From assembly GCA_002633025.1 (NCBI GenBank), contig NMRB01001215.1, positions 87,206 to 151,205 on the forward strand: a stretch of 64,000 bases of DNA, in the 5' to 3' direction. Source of the DNA: Notospermus geniculatus (lineage: Eukaryota; Nemertea; Pilidiophora; Heteronemertea; Lineidae). Shown here piece after piece: positions 1-12,469 of the stretch. The notes beneath the pieces are model-generated. The model was not told the origin of the DNA, searched no databases, and was given only the letters and a program-made list of their open reading frames with translations. Each line of letters begins with the position of its first letter. The stretch's first letter is position 1. The position numbers and the translations under genes were made by a program.

Positions 1-2838
1 CCGAGATTGTACATGTATTTTGCTCATGACGTTTCATAACTTCTGTACATGTACATGTAATGTACCTTTTTTAGACGTCATGCTTTTTGTACACATACTG
101 TAGACTTTTTGCTGATGACTTTTGTATCCATGTATTATACCGCAGCACATAGTTCATTTTTCAATCGTCATTTGTGATTTGACATGAATCATCCATAATT
201 TCAAGAATGAACATTGTATTCATCACAAACTTTTCACACTGGCGACCATTTTTATGCTACCGCTTCAACAGAAGCGGGGATACAAAAAAAATCAATTTGA
301 TTAGACCAACAGTTTTCTTTTAAATGATCGGAAATGGAACGTTAACGGACGGACGACCACGACGGGCCTACTGTCAAAAATATTCCATGGCCACGGCCGT
401 AGCTAGCTTTTTTTCGCTAGGGGGGCATTTTAAGCAAACGAGGTGCCCGGACGTAGGCTTGGCCTTCGAGCGCCACAGGGGCCTGTTTTGCGGGGGGTCT
501 GGGGGGCCTCCCCCAGAAAAATTTTGAAAATTAGAAGCTCTGAGATGCGATTTGATGTCAATTTCCTGCACTCTGAAACACGAACAATTCTGATCTTTTA
601 TCCCATTTGATTTTGCTGAAAAAAATGTTTTTTTGAACAATTGGCCTGGGGGGGGGGGCATTTGCCCCCCCCTGTCCCTATGCTAGCTACGGGCCTGATG
701 GCAATGGGTTCTAGGCCTACTTGGGTGTACTTTGGGTCCTCCTGACCCATGGCGTTTATCACCATGAGTACTACTTGTATAGACAACGGCCATGGGTACT
801 TTATACCCATGGGTACAATGGACCAACTTCTTTTTGCAGTGTACCTTTCATAATGTATACATGTACACTAGTCATTTCGTTCATGGCTTATATCATACCC
901 CGTCCTGCTGCCTGTCCCAAGATCATTGCATGGAAAACGGAATGTAAACGAATCTATGTCGTGCTCTCCCGAAAGCCATTTGCCCTGGAAGGGTTAGCAC
1001 ATTACCGGTCGCTGGTTGATCATCTATTCCATATCAAGCCGGGCCCCAGGCAGTAAAGACTCGATGAGACGGCCCTAACTGACCCCCAGGGATTACTCTG
1101 CATTCGGGCGTTAATCTACACTCAATTGATTGCCCCTGACCCCTTATCCCCGTCGAACGGTGCACTGCTGATAGAAGCCCGCAAACAGGGCTTGGTTGCA
1201 TGACAAATGACAACGTAAATGGGTTACTTCATTAGAAGGATATACATTTTGTCCAATGAATATATCAAGTCTTCTCGCCCGCAACATGAAAATTGGCAAG
1301 TGAAACAAGACATTTGTTGGACGTCATTCTGTCAGGATATTTGAAACGGCCCAGCTACTGCAGAACACCCAGGCGTTCAGCAAACGTAATGTCACATTCC
1401 ATTTCTAACAGGGTCGGATCCAGGGGGCGTGGGGGGCGTACACCCCGTATTTTTGGCAGAGCAATGATTTTTTAGCAACAAAAATTTAATCACAAAAAAT
1501 TCGAGTATTTTGCTCTCAGATGCCAGGAAATTGACAATTTTTTCTGGGGGAGGGCTTCGCGTTTTCAATGCTCACCACCTCCAGTTTGAGGCGGCCATTT
1601 TGAAAAACGTAGTCACACAACTTTACGGAACATCGCTGCGAAATCGAATGGAACTATTGATAGGGATTCGTTAATGTCGGATTTTCGCGAAAAATGAGAT
1701 GTAAAAAGATGTGACTAAAAGATAACGAAATTTAGTGAAAACCATGAGGAGAATCTTTGAGAATTAACGAAGATAAAAAACCGACGCGCTATTTATCTGG
1801 AACAGAGTAGGCTACCTATGAAATGTAAATTAATATGATGTCAGTTTCATTCATGGTTGTAACACTTTTTAGAACAGTGTTCTACCGTTTAGTGTCGTCT
1901 TGATAATGGGTCATATGAACACTAGCAAATGCTTTTCTTGAATTTTGTAATACAAATGCACTAGGCAATGCTGTACACATCTGAAGTAAAAGCATTTGCT
2001 AGTCTTTATTCCTATGACCCACTGACTGTAGTTCACATACATGTACGTACGTACACTCTTGATCATAAGTAAATCCGCACCAGATATTCTTGAATTACTC
2101 GATAATTACATGTACACTGTACATGTACTCATTATTTTTTCCCAATTTTTGGACAAGTGAAAGCCACATGCACTGTCTAACTCATCCCGTTTGAATTTTT
2201 TCCTGTCTTCCACAGCAGTTCAAAGAGGGCAGGGTGGTTTGGAGGTTTCACCAAGTTTTCATCAAACGTTTCACCTGCACAACCTTCAGCCTTGGTCATT
2301 AAGCAACAGACCAGAGAAAATGTTTCAAAAATATATCAAGATCTTCCATGTCATTACTATCATGCAGGTACCTGCTTATCCTGATAGAGATACAAATAAA
2401 AATGACTTCTGTCGAGTGATGCTGATAATAGATTAGAATTGAAATGAACGAATTGAGATTTCTGTTCTGATACCATTGAAAAACATGGCTGACATTTGGA
2501 GAAGAGGCTCCAAGCTGATGAGAAACCGTTAGATAACCAGAGAATCAATGAGGAAATGTGGCAGGAATCATAACACAAGTCGATGATGGCTGATGTGCCA
2601 GCTTATCAGTCTTTGACTATTGGAGAGCTGTCATACAGAACTGGTCCACGTCTTTTTACAGTATTCACTATCAATCTCTGGTGACGAATATCGAGATAAA
2701 CCCTATTCATCAATAAGACGATATGCTGACCGACGATATTGCATTAAAGCAAGTGTTGGAGTTTCGTCAGGACGTGTCAGAAACTTTGAAATAGTTTTTG
2801 TCCCAGTCGACTCCCAGTGTTGGAGTGTCAATTTTCTA
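1..2838. other. Gene-free left end
   Basis: No exon or gene is supported here. Short open frames lack recognisable domains and overlap repeats. Two G-rich repeat pieces are visible, around 415-670 and 1410-1560. Both have runs of G near a GCATTT or GGCGT motif and C-runs next to an AAAATTTT-like stretch, and a third such piece lies at 58190-58420. A short element at about 1907-2022 starts with GGGTCATATGAACACTAGC and ends with its inverse; part of the same sequence recurs near 24605 and 50955. Confidence 0.6.
2054..2300 (+). repeat. Dispersed repeat, inverted copy at 37725-37965
   Basis: About 240 bp that reappears in reverse orientation at 37725-37965. It begins at a TA with CACTCTTGATCATAAGTAAA, a Tc1/mariner-like end. 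The right-hand copy ends in the mirror of this and is likewise followed by TACGTACT. It probably represents one end of a Tc1/mariner-type element. Confidence 0.55.
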
Positions 2839-3285
2839 CACTGCTGTTTTTTACAGTAAAAAGTACTGGAAACAAGTTACCAGTACTTTATACTGTAATA
2901 TACGGCACTCTGTGTCCACGAAAACAACTATGAAATGAATGGAATTCTCCGTTCTAGTTTACAGACAATACATGTATGTATCTTTTTCAGTATTTCGTGT
3001 ACTTATTCACTGATTTAAAAAATAATTATTTGTTTCCCAACAAGTTCCGCCAGTAAATTTACAAAGAAAATCTCTGTTTTTTACAATACATGTACATGTA
3101 GGATCTTGTGGTTTTACAAATCCTCTGTAAAGAATTACAGAATGTTTCATTTACATGACGAGAAAAGAGGCAGTCTGTGAAAATACATTGTATTTTTGGT
3201 AAAATGTGAAAACAGTGGATTTGTGTTAAAATTAACGGTGCTGTTTTTGTTAATTCCCTGTAAATTCACGGATATTTTTACAGTG
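2839..3285. mobile_element. TA-flanked MITE with CACTG ends
   Basis: Bounded by TA on both sides, it begins CACTG and ends CAGTG. The next bases match imperfectly (TTTTTTACAGT versus TAAAAATATCC inverted). The inside is rich in TTTTTACAGT-like words and carries no coding potential. It resembles the element at 16341-16674 in ends and internal words, so the two may be one superfamily. Confidence 0.5.
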
Positions 3286-3643
3286 TATAGTACAGAAATC
3301 CAGGGAAAAAAGAAACACAAATGGGGAGCGCCAATTGGTCACGTGATGACTACTGATAGAGCAGACGAGACACCTAGCGTTGACCTAGGCCCATTGTTCG
3401 AGAGATGCGGTTCACCAAGCACGGCCAATCACACCTTGAATCGTCATGAATAATAGGTGGCATTGGTGTACTATCAGTTCAAAACCACGCGTATATTCTC
3501 GCGTGGTCTGCGTGATCGGGGTTCCCTATTGATGTGGTATTTCGTATTCGTATAGGCCTACGAGTATGGCGATCATAAAATCTGGTTGGACATTCCAAGA
3601 TTCGTTCTGATGATCACCTGTTACCGTCAATTTTCGAACAATA

Positions 3644-3783
3644 GGAGGTTTAGAAATCAAACGATAAACGCTAACGTTAACGATGACGTTATTTTTGTAA
3701 ATGCAATATAAAATCTGGTTAATCTGTATGAAAAATAACGTTGTCGTAAAGGTTACGTTTATCGTTTGATTTCCAAATCTCCC
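3644..3783. mobile_element. 140 bp hairpin MITE, GGAGG ends, TA target
   Basis: The left arm (GGAGGTTTAGAAATCAAACG) is mirrored at the right end (CGTTTGATTTCCAAATCTCCC, one or two mismatches). TA lies directly outside each end. Because its ends start with GG, excision of such an element would leave TA-GG-CC-TA, the TAGGCCTA palindrome seen all over this window. Confidence 0.6.
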
Positions 3784-4956
3784 TATTCTGCCGCAATAGA
3801 CGTGACGTTCACAAATCACAAGCTGACAATGTAGCCAACTACATGTAGTCAAAAGTGCTAAGAACGTTCATAAAATATCAGAGCAGTTGTTCATACATTT
3901 ACGTCTTTCCTTTTACAAGGCATCCGAAGGCACCAATCAAAGAAGATGAGAGACTGATTCCAAGCGAAAGGGAACATTATTTAATAGATTTACCGAGAAG
4001 CAGCCACACATTTGGCTGGTAGATTAATACCCTTCCTGATGCTGGGAAACCACAAAAAGACAAAAAAGCATGATAATATGCTTCGACGGAAGGCAGAGTG
4101 TGTGAGGTGGCTTAAGATGAAAAAGAAACCCGAGATTGGTCATGTTATTCCTGGTACTATCCGGGTGTTGCTTTTGAATTCCTCTGATTAGTTTATCGAC
4201 GGCAGGGGTTCGTTTCCGTCTGATTACATCTACTGAGCTTTTAAAGTAACGAGCGAGGGATCTTCAATGAGCGCAGCATGCAGGGAGACGCCAGGCGGAG
4301 AGCAAACTTCGAATGTCGTGGTCTCTGATTGATTGGTATTTAAGTGGACTGAAATATTAAATACTTTCAATATTATGACGTTAATGGGTAATGGCAACCT
4401 TCGAAGGTTTAAAGCCATATTAATAATCATTTTTTTGAGTAATTGGCTGCAGGGCTCTGGGGAAATTGATCGACGCACTCTGTATCAACGAAACCAACTT
4501 TCCCTCGTACATGACGTTGACAAACACAACGTTTTACTTTGCTGTAGGGAGGTAAACTCCCTTCGCAGTTCGATACCCGCGCTCAAAAACTGCTCCACCT
4601 TATGCAAGCCTCAAAATATCACAAATAGACGGCGTTACTGTCCGATTCGGGGAATCCCCGCTGGGAGTCTGCTGTGCGACTTGCTGGGTAAACGGACCAA
4701 ATTAGTGATTCTCGGCCAGGTTAAATGAGGCAACTGGATTATATGACCTCCCAAATGTCGGAAATGTGAGTGCACACTAACAGGTGCATGATAACGTCGG
4801 TCAAATTTGCAAACAGCTTAATCTTGTTGACTTTCCAATCGGAAAAGTATGAATATACAGTGTAGGCTTATACACGTATCATAGCCAATCAGAAAGTGTG
4901 TTACGGCAGCGTCGGTTATACCTGTGATGATGGCTTGTGATTGGATCCCTCATGAA

Positions 4957-5972
4957 ACAGCGCCGTCTATTGATTATCCTTACAGTTTTGGCGCCTATGA
5001 CCAACTAAACACGGGGGACGAGTGTATAAGGAAGGATGTACATGTACAGTGTACGGTAGTTTTTTTCTTGGTTACTACGGTTATCAATGAAATATTCATG
5101 TAAACATCTACCGCAACTCACACTCATCATTCTCGAAGACACCATGATTAAAGTCACCCACGCACATCTAGGAATATGACAGTCACGTCATCTGCTCTCG
5201 ATATCGTCTCGAGGATTTTACAATTGGGCCTCGGATTGGATTGATGGTTGACACGTGTATATTACGGCGAAAGCGATTCCTTGGCGGACGATAAATCATT
5301 CTAAATCAATGGCGTTCTCGTGCTCGTTTAAGACTTCTTTGTCGAGGACGCTGATCGTTGAAGCTATCTTAGTGAACCAGGCATAGGATTGTGGTTGCGT
5401 GCAACATTCAGATGAACATTCCGACTGTTTCTTCTACGTAAAATACCCCACAGCACACGAGGCAATGTTTCTTCCTCGTTGCAAGCAATTTTATTGCCAG
5501 CAAGAAATGTGCTTGCAATTGGTCGTTGTCAGCAATGAGCAATAAAATAGCCTCGCCAGTGTGCTGCGGTTAATTTTAAAATTTCTGCCCAATGTTAAAG
5601 TGTGACGGTCAGTGCAGTGCTTTCATGCGATTACGTCTAGCGAGTTCGATTACTTGCACCGCGGTTAGAGAAGAAGCTTGGATATCGCGCATTGTGGAGC
5701 ATGCGTAGTGAGGCCGAGTAAGCGAACGGTGTCGCGCTTGCTTGGAGTAAAGTGTCATGGCTTATATGAAGGGCCAAGTGAACGAACGATGTCGCACCTG
5801 GTTCGAGTAAAGTGTCATGGCGCCAAAGCATTTTCCTCTTTCTCCGTTGGCTGAATCAGGTTCGCCGCCATCTTTTCCCCAAGAAACCGGCCCAGAGGGT
5901 CGGTCACTTGGGCTAGGCGCGAGTAAGCGCGAACAGTGAGTCAGAGCTAACAACGCTGTGGCGCTTACTGGG
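4957..5972 (+). repeat. Tandem duplication, copy A
   Basis: About 1 kb repeated directly at 6338-7538 with few substitutions. No conserved reading frame is present. It includes a small inverted-repeat element at about 5449-5572 whose arms read CACAGCACAC and its near-mirror. Copy A lacks the insertion found in copy B. Confidence 0.85.
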
Positions 5973-5999
5973 CGAAGCGCGGCGGTAGTACCGCATTTA

Positions 6000-6240
6000 T
6001 TGGCGTACAAAACGCACTTGGAGATAAGCCGCACCCCCTGAAGGCCCTTACCAAATCCATAAGTAAGGCGCACTGGGGAATAAGGCGCATCCCAAATCAT
6101 GCACATTTTACGGTAAAAATCTTTAGTGAAGTTCCTGGCCCTGTATGGGGGTTTCTGTATTGGCACAAGGACATACCCCGAACGCCAGACGCACTGGATC
6201 AGACCGACACGTGGTGTCTCAAATTTGATCATCTGAACAT
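6000..6240. other. Spacer between tandem copies, possible pogo-like end
   Basis: The spacer contains several GCGCA / AAGGCGCA words close to TTTACGGTAAAA. This resembles terminal sequences of pogo/Tigger-type DNA transposons. No open frame for a transposase is seen, so this is only a resemblance. Confidence 0.25.
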
Positions 6241-6337
6241 CTTACTAGTTAAGCCTGGCGCAGATCGACCTTGCGACTGGATGCAACTACCTGCAACAGT
6301 CGCTGTCGATGTGAGCGGACAGCGCACATCGATTGCG

Positions 6338-7538
6338 ACAGCGCCGTCTATTGATTATCCTTACAGTTTTGGCGCCTATGACCAACTAAACACGGGGGAC
6401 GAGTGTATAAGGAAGGATGTACATGTACATGTACATGCACGGTAGTTTTTTTCCTGGTTACTACGGTTATCAATGAAATATTCATGTAAACATCTACCGC
6501 AACTCAAACTCATCATTCTCGAAGACACCATGATTAAAGTCACCCACGCACATCTAGGAATATGACAGTCACGTCATCTGCTCTCGATATCGTCACGAGG
6601 ATTTTACAATTGGGCCTCGGATTGGATTGATGGTTGACACGTGTATATTACGGCGAAAACGATTCCTTGGCGGACGATAAATCATTCTAAATCAATGGCG
6701 TTCTCGTGCTCGTTTAAGACTTCTTTGTCGAGGACGCTGATCGTTGAAGCTATCTTAGTGAACCAGGCATAGGATTGTGGTTGCGTGCAACATTCAGATG
6801 AACATTCCGACTGTTTCTTCTACGTAACCCCCACAGCACAGGAGGCAATGTTTCTTCCTCGTTGCAAGCAATTTTATTGCCAGCAAGAAATGTGCTTGCA
6901 ATAGGAGCTGTCAGCGAGTTGACCACTAGGTGTCACTAGGGCCCAATTCAATGCATCTAGCGGACCCAGTCATTATCGATCGAGCAGCGATCATAATAGA
7001 TTTCCTGTACATTTGGTCCGCTAAGACTGTGCTGCCATCTGTTAGCAATATGCGCGGCTGACTACTCCTATTGGTCGTTGTCAGCAATGAGCAATAAAAT
7101 AGCCTCGCCAGTGTGTTGCGGTTTTAACGTACCGGTAGTTTTAAAATTTCTGCCCAATGTTAAAGTGTGACGGTCAGTGCAGTGCTTTCAAGCGATTACG
7201 TCTAGCGTTTTCGATTTAATACTTGCACCGAGGTTGGAGAAGAAGCTTGGATATCGCGCATTGTGGCGCATGCGTAGTGAGGCCGAGTAACGAACGGTGT
7301 CGCACTTGCTTGGAGTAAAGTGTCATGTCTTATATGAAGGGCCAAGTGAACGACGATGTCGCACCTGGCTCGAGTTAAGTGTCATGGCGCCAAATCATTT
7401 TCCTCTTTCTCCACTGGCTGAATCAAGTTCGCCGCCATCTTTCCCCAAGAAACCGGCCCAGAGGGTCGGTCACTTGGGCTAGGCGCGAGTAAGCGCGAAT
7501 AGTGAGTCAGAGCTAACAACGCTGTGGCGCTTACTGGG
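6338..7538 (+). repeat. Tandem duplication, copy B
   Basis: Direct repeat of 4957-5972, about 185 bp longer mainly because of an insertion at 6906-7071. Its right edge abuts the long-TIR element that starts at 7541. The junction TTACTGGG is shared with copy A, after which the two copies diverge at once. Confidence 0.85.
6906..7071. mobile_element. MITE present in tandem copy B only
   Basis: Copy A reads straight from GCTTGCAATT into GGTCGTTGTC. Copy B has about 170 extra bases with ends AGGAGCTGTCAGC and an imperfect mirror GCTGACTACTCCT. A related element sits at 54986-55144 inside a lipocalin intron. The empty site in copy A shows this insertion postdates the tandem duplication. Confidence 0.65.
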
Positions 7539-7540
7539 GC

Positions 7541-8285
7541 TGAAGGGGTTATTGTCGTCCTAGGTACACATAAAGTGTACCCAGGTTCGATGTCGTCAAG
7601 TGAAATTGTACCCTGGGTCCACTTTCTTGTTACAAACTGTACCCAGGTTCTGATTTAGAGACCTCGGGGCGAGGTTGTTCTCAGTGAAGTCACTTGATAT
7701 TGTGCCTGCAAGTTGGCCGTGCAAAAAGCTAAAGAAGAGAATAGAGGTTGGAAGAATTTTATTTTTGACTAGCTGGACAGTTTTCAACCTCGGATGGTTG
7801 CAGAGAAAGTTCATCAACTCGCCAGCTAGACAAGAAAACGTGTCATTTCCATGTAGGCCTACATGTGCATGTGCCATTGTGCATGGCCATGATGGGTTTG
7901 TTTGATCATGTGTCATAGCTTGCTGGGCAAACACTGCGGGTCTGTGTGTTCCATTGTACACAGGACGTGGTCCTTATGCTGAAGAAGATGATGATGATGA
8001 TTGTTTGGGGAGGTGTGAACTTAAAAGGGATTATAGAGGGGCAATTAGCTCGCTGTTCCTCCTGTCAGTATAATTCCTCCAAGGTCATAGCAACAGGATC
8101 CTGGAACCAACATACGCTAATTCACGTATCCCACGAAATCTTGAGAATGAGCTCGTCCCTAGGTCTCTAAATCAGAACCTGGGTACAGTTTGTAACAAGA
8201 AAGTGGACCCAGGGTACAATTTCACTTGACGACATCGAACCTGGGTACACTTTATGTGTACCCAGGACGACAATAACCCCTTCAG
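7541..8285. mobile_element. Non-autonomous element with about 124 bp terminal inverted repeats
   Basis: The arms at 7541-7664 and 8161-8285 are near-perfect inverse copies that start TGAAGGGGTTATTGTCGTC. The core (7665-8160) shows no transposase domain. A shorter relative with the same arms lies at 19421-19833. The right flank is lost in the N gap, so the target-site duplication cannot be read. Confidence 0.8.
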
Positions 8286-8286
8286 C

Positions 8287-8434
8287 NNNNNNNNNNNNNN
8301 NNNNNNNNNNNNNNNNNNNNNNNNNNNNNNNNNNNNNNNNNNNNNNNNNNNNNNNNNNNNNNNNNNNNNNNNNNNNNNNNNNNNNNNNNNNNNNNNNNNN
8401 NNNNNNNNNNNNNNNNNNNNNNNNNNNNNNNNNN
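8287..8434. other. Assembly gap (148 N)
   Basis: A run of N immediately follows the right arm of the preceding inverted-repeat element. The palindrome itself may have caused the assembly break. Confidence 0.99.
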
Positions 8435-8744
8435 TGACCAGACGTGCCAGCTTTTCCTCCGATACCACAGAGAATCAAGGCTTTAATCGCTTACTTTCTC
8501 AATCATGGAAGTCTCATGCGGGCTGCCTGCAGTATACGTCGTAAACTTGGTATTCCTTCAAAGGGTTCATCAAAAAACCCCTGGGACACTGCGTGGGCTG
8601 TGAAGGTCCTATGAGGAAGAAGTATGCAAATTGCCAGACATAATTGGCATGTCATCAGCAGCCATATTCTCTGAACATGGCACTATGGTTTCCTGGTCAT
8701 CCGTCCAAAAGTCAGCCATGATGACTGTGATCATGAAACGCGCT

Positions 8745-8900
8745 GGTGATTGGTTATCGCATTTGGGATCCTAGCTATGATAGAGGGCAGCACACCAAAA
8801 CCCGGTCCTATACAATGGACGCCCTTTGAGTGGGAAATTGATCAGGACCGGGATGTCAGTTTCATTTCAATAGTTTTAACCACTAGTGACACTTATTGAG
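8745..8900. repeat. Dispersed repeat (three copies in window)
   Basis: This stretch matches the inverse of 15760-15895 and 41600-41728. Shared words include GTGTCACTAGTGG, CAATAGTTTTAA and GGTCCTATACAATGGACG. It is non-coding and its class is unknown. The region 8435-9240 contains nothing else I can name. Confidence 0.6.
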
Positions 8901-9244
8901 GAAGTCGGCTAGGGTCCCTATTGAATCGGGCGTAACCTTTCCCACACTTCGCGACCCGACGATCGGGTTGCGTCGCATGGTTGTTCCCACTACACGACTG
9001 GCTACGGTTCAGTCTCATAAGACTGGACTAACTCGTAAGTACGGTATAAAAGTAAAAAAAACCTATTTCTGTATTCCTCTCTCTATTCCCGTGTCATTTC
9101 GTTACGACTTCCATACCGTTTTAGACGATGAGATGCATTGCGTTTTTCAAAATGGCCGCCATTTGGCCGTGAATCGCGAACTGCGTATTTGTGAAAGACG
9201 TTTTTTTCGGAAATTTGTATTTGTATTTCATTTTTCCGTCAGGG

Positions 9245-9491
9245 CCGACGCTATAGCATTATTGGCCCTGGTAAGTACGGAGGAGGCCATCACAAGCTAC
9301 TCATGTTCCTCACTTGGATGGGGTCTTTTACTTGCCCTTGCAAAGACACAAGGTACAAGGCACCACGGCTTACTGTCCCATGCGACGGACTGAAGAGCCG
9401 GGAATTAAATCCCATATGGCCCGGGCTGGATTCAAACCCGGGACCTGCCGCTTGCTAAGCGGACGTGATAACCACTAGGCTATCAGGCTCC
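9245..9491 (-). mobile_element. tRNA-derived SINE
   Basis: Read on the minus strand from 9491, the head begins GGAGCCTGATAGCCTAGTGG. It carries an A box (TAGCCTAGTGG, 9472-9482) and a B box (GGTTTGAATCC, 9428-9438), the internal RNA polymerase III promoter of a tRNA. The anticodon position reads AGC. The 3' side does not pair with the GGAGCCT acceptor strand and instead runs on into about 180 bp of unrelated body, which is typical of a tRNA-derived SINE. The body edge is approximate. Confidence 0.65.
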
Positions 9492-10261
9492 TCATTCGGA
9501 AATGATGCTTGTACCGACGATATAAGAAGGATAGCCAAACCTCGTTGAAATTGGTTGGGTATTAACGGAGCCACAGGTAAAAACTCTGGCGCAGCAGCGA
9601 TTTTAAACAAAGTGTAGATGCAGGTTGACGCCATCCCAGGTCATCAGCTGCAGCTTCACTTGTTCTAAATGACTATCACCTTTCATGAGTGAAGGCAACT
9701 CTGAGTTCAGTTAAGATTTGACAGTTCTCTTGAGATCTCATGTATCTCAATCAATAGGAAATCGACCAAATCAGCAAATCAATCCCGTCTCCGAATCACT
9801 GCACCTAATAACCTGCGCGTAATCTTCTAGGCGAAAGTTCCATCCTTCGACTACTAACGATCCAGTGATGAATATTTCATTCCCCTCAAATTGAAATAAT
9901 CATTAATTTATATTTGTAGGGGAAAGACTCCCCGGAGAGGTAACCATGCATGCCGAGCTAAGAGTTTATGGGCAAGAGAGAATAATTTAAGATGATCATC
10001 CTTTTGATATATAAATTCTAATTTGTTGTGTCACAGCAGTGCACAGAGGCGACGGGTAGTCTGAAAGGATGTTTAGGTTGAAGACATAAGAAATATAATG
10101 TACACGGTTGATGTGATGCTGTAGTGCCTGTTCTGCGGGACGTTGGTGCCAGTGTATCTTTTAGACTCATGAGAGTTTTGCTTTCTTTTAAGAATCACGC
10201 GAAGTCCAATGTGTGCAAAAGATGTTGACGTCACAGATGACGGCTCGTCGTGTTGATGATA

Positions 10262-10433
10262 GGTGTAACGTTTTTCAGTGTGGCCATTTTTGTGTGATTC
10301 CCATTATTTGGAACACACTGGGAAACGGACTCGCTATTTCTCTGTGTGTCGCCCATTGTCAAGTCGCGTCTTATTCCGTCAATCTATTGTAATGCCACAC
10401 TGCCACACGGGCCTCACTGAAAAACGTTACACC
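10262..10433. mobile_element. MITE with 19 bp perfect TIR
   Basis: It begins GGTGTAACGTTTTTCAGTG and ends with the exact mirror. It is 172 bp long and non-coding. I could not read a target-site duplication. The flanks 9492-10261 and 10434-10540 show no gene. Confidence 0.65.
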
Positions 10434-10545
10434 GGCATGTGTTAATGTCCAATTAAGGGATCTATCCACTTATTTCTGATGCACATTTGCAATGAAAAAA
10501 AAATCGTTAAACCTAAGTGTTACGCTAGAGGCTTTATCACCTTAA

Positions 10546-12008
10546 AGCTGAACTAGATCGTTAAAAGCAGCGCACGGGAGGTTTTAAAAAATAAGCCGCG
10601 CCACGGCGCGGCTTGAATGTCAAACAAGTGCCCATCCGCCATGTTCCAAACGCCCGTCCGCCATGTTTTGAATGTCTCTCCAAACCCAATAGACTTCCAA
10701 TGTCTGTGGTGGCGCTAGCGTATTCCAAATCCAATCGGCGAAGGAGTCGCATCATGGCCTCGTATGCAAGTGCACGGATATTGTACAGGGCAGTACATGA
10801 GCCATCAATGTAGGCATCAGAATCACTGCAAACAAAACAAAATAAACATCAGTTAGATAAGAAGGATAAAACGAGAAGTAGGCTGCACGCAGGCATAACG
10901 AAAATAATGAACTTTCAGTACATTCGGACTGGGAGCGGGCCGGAACTTGCCATACGCCAACATTGTTGGAATGCACGGACAAAGAAGGGCGAGGCCAACG
11001 TCAATTGAAAAGGCCTAGCCGGTCAATCCCACGGCTCGATAAAACTAATTAGACCGACTAATGAAAAGTAATGAAAGTAACCTACCTTTCAAGATGTGAA
11101 AGCGTGTGACTTTATCCTTTCTAATGTAGGAAAACACGAAAAAATACACAGTACGGGTGTCCTTCTCTGACTACGAAACCGCCATTTTGTATTCTAGGCC
11201 TACATGTATGTAATCTGACCTTGGAGGCAATCACCCATGCATAACATTGTGTGAATTTTTACATTGTAATAAAGAAATCCAATTTCGAATAGAGGAATGT
11301 AAGAATTTATACAATGTTATGCGTGGATGATTGCGTCGAGGTCGCATTTCATAGCCCTAGAAACCAAAATGGCGATTTCCTTAGTCAGACAAGGACACCC
11401 GTGTGTATATTTTTTCGTGTTTTTCTGCATTAGAACGGATAAAGTCACACGCTTTCACATCCTGGAAGGTAGGTTACTTTCATTACTTTTCATTAGTCAA
11501 TCTGATTAGTTATATCGAACCGTTTGGTTGACCTGCTAGACCTTTTTCAATTGGCCTTGGCCTCGCCCTTCTTTGTTAGTGCATTCGAACAATGTCGGCG
11601 TATGGAAATTTCTGGCCCGCTCCCAGTCCGAATGTAGGCTACTGAAAGTTCAATTTTTATTTTCGTAATGCCTGCGTATAGCCTATTTCTCGTTTTTTCC
11701 TTCTAACTAATGATTACTTTGTTTTGTTTGCAGTGATTGCGATGCCTGATGCCTCATGTACTGCCGTGTACAATGTTGGTGTATTTGCATACGAGGCCAT
11801 GATGCGACTCCTTCGCCGATTGGATTTGGAATACGCTGGCGCCACCACGGACATTGGAAGTCTATTGGGTTTGGAGAGACATTCAAAACATGGCGGACGG
11901 GCGTTTGGGACATGGCGGATGGGCACTTGTTTGACATTCAAGCCGCGCGATGGCGCGGCTTATTTTTTAAAACCTCCCGTGCGCTGCTTTTAACGATCTA
12001 GTTCAGCT
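10546..12008. mobile_element. 1.46 kb palindromic (foldback) element, TTAA target
   Basis: TTAA lies at 10542-10545 and 12009-12012. The two halves, about 700 bp each and centred near 11275, are inverse copies. The ends read AGCTGAACTAGATCGTTAAA and its mirror. Open frames on the two strands are the same sequence read twice and show no transposase domain. TTAA targets are typical of piggyBac and Kolobok families; a non-autonomous member is inferred. Confidence 0.8.
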
Positions 12009-12012
12009 TTAA

Positions 12013-12461
12013 GCCTCGCTTATGTCGCCCTTGCGTACAGTCAGAACTAGTTGGCAACTGATAATCGGCGCGTAGTTGGAACTAATTAGTCACAACTACT
12101 AGGTGACATAAGCTCTCGGGCGTGAGAGAAACTAGTTGCCGACTAGTTGCCAACTAAAAATATCTAGATCCTGAAAGTCGCACATGTTCAACTTCAGCGA
12201 CTAGTTGACAACTGTATCCTGAAGACAGCCAATGAAATTCGCTTTACATTCCACGTGGCCTAACGTGACCACGTGACCTAATCACCACGTCACTTAAAAT
12301 CAAAGGAAATCTGTGTCGACATAAGCACTCAAAAGACGGCGATAAACTAGTTCCAGGCAGTTGCGACCGATCGGTATTTTTCTACTCGGTGGCGACATAA
12401 GTTATCAGTTGCAACTTGTTGACGCTGTTTCTATCACAGCGTAGGGCGACATAAGCGAGGC
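12013..12461. mobile_element. MITE with GCCTCGCTTATG ends and TAA duplication
   Basis: The TIRs begin GCCTCGCTTATGTCGCCC, with TAA at 12010-12012 and 12462-12464. A 3 bp TAA target duplication fits PIF/Harbinger-type elements. The interior repeats CTAGTTG words and is non-coding. It lies wedged between the TTAA palindrome and the left edge of the segmental duplication. Confidence 0.7.
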
Positions 12462-12469
12462 TAAAACGT

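Noticed and set aside
8896-9393. 165-codon plus-strand open frame
   Set aside because: Its 3' third overlaps the SINE and the rest lies in repeat-like sequence; no domain or splice context.
9370-9491. A functional tRNA-Ala(AGC) gene
   Set aside because: A and B boxes and the anticodon arm are present, but the acceptor stem has no pairing partner and a SINE body follows.
10561-11993. Matching open frames on both strands (for example 10613-10813 and 11714-11941)
   Set aside because: They are the same palindrome arm read twice; no domain, and the arms belong to a foldback element.
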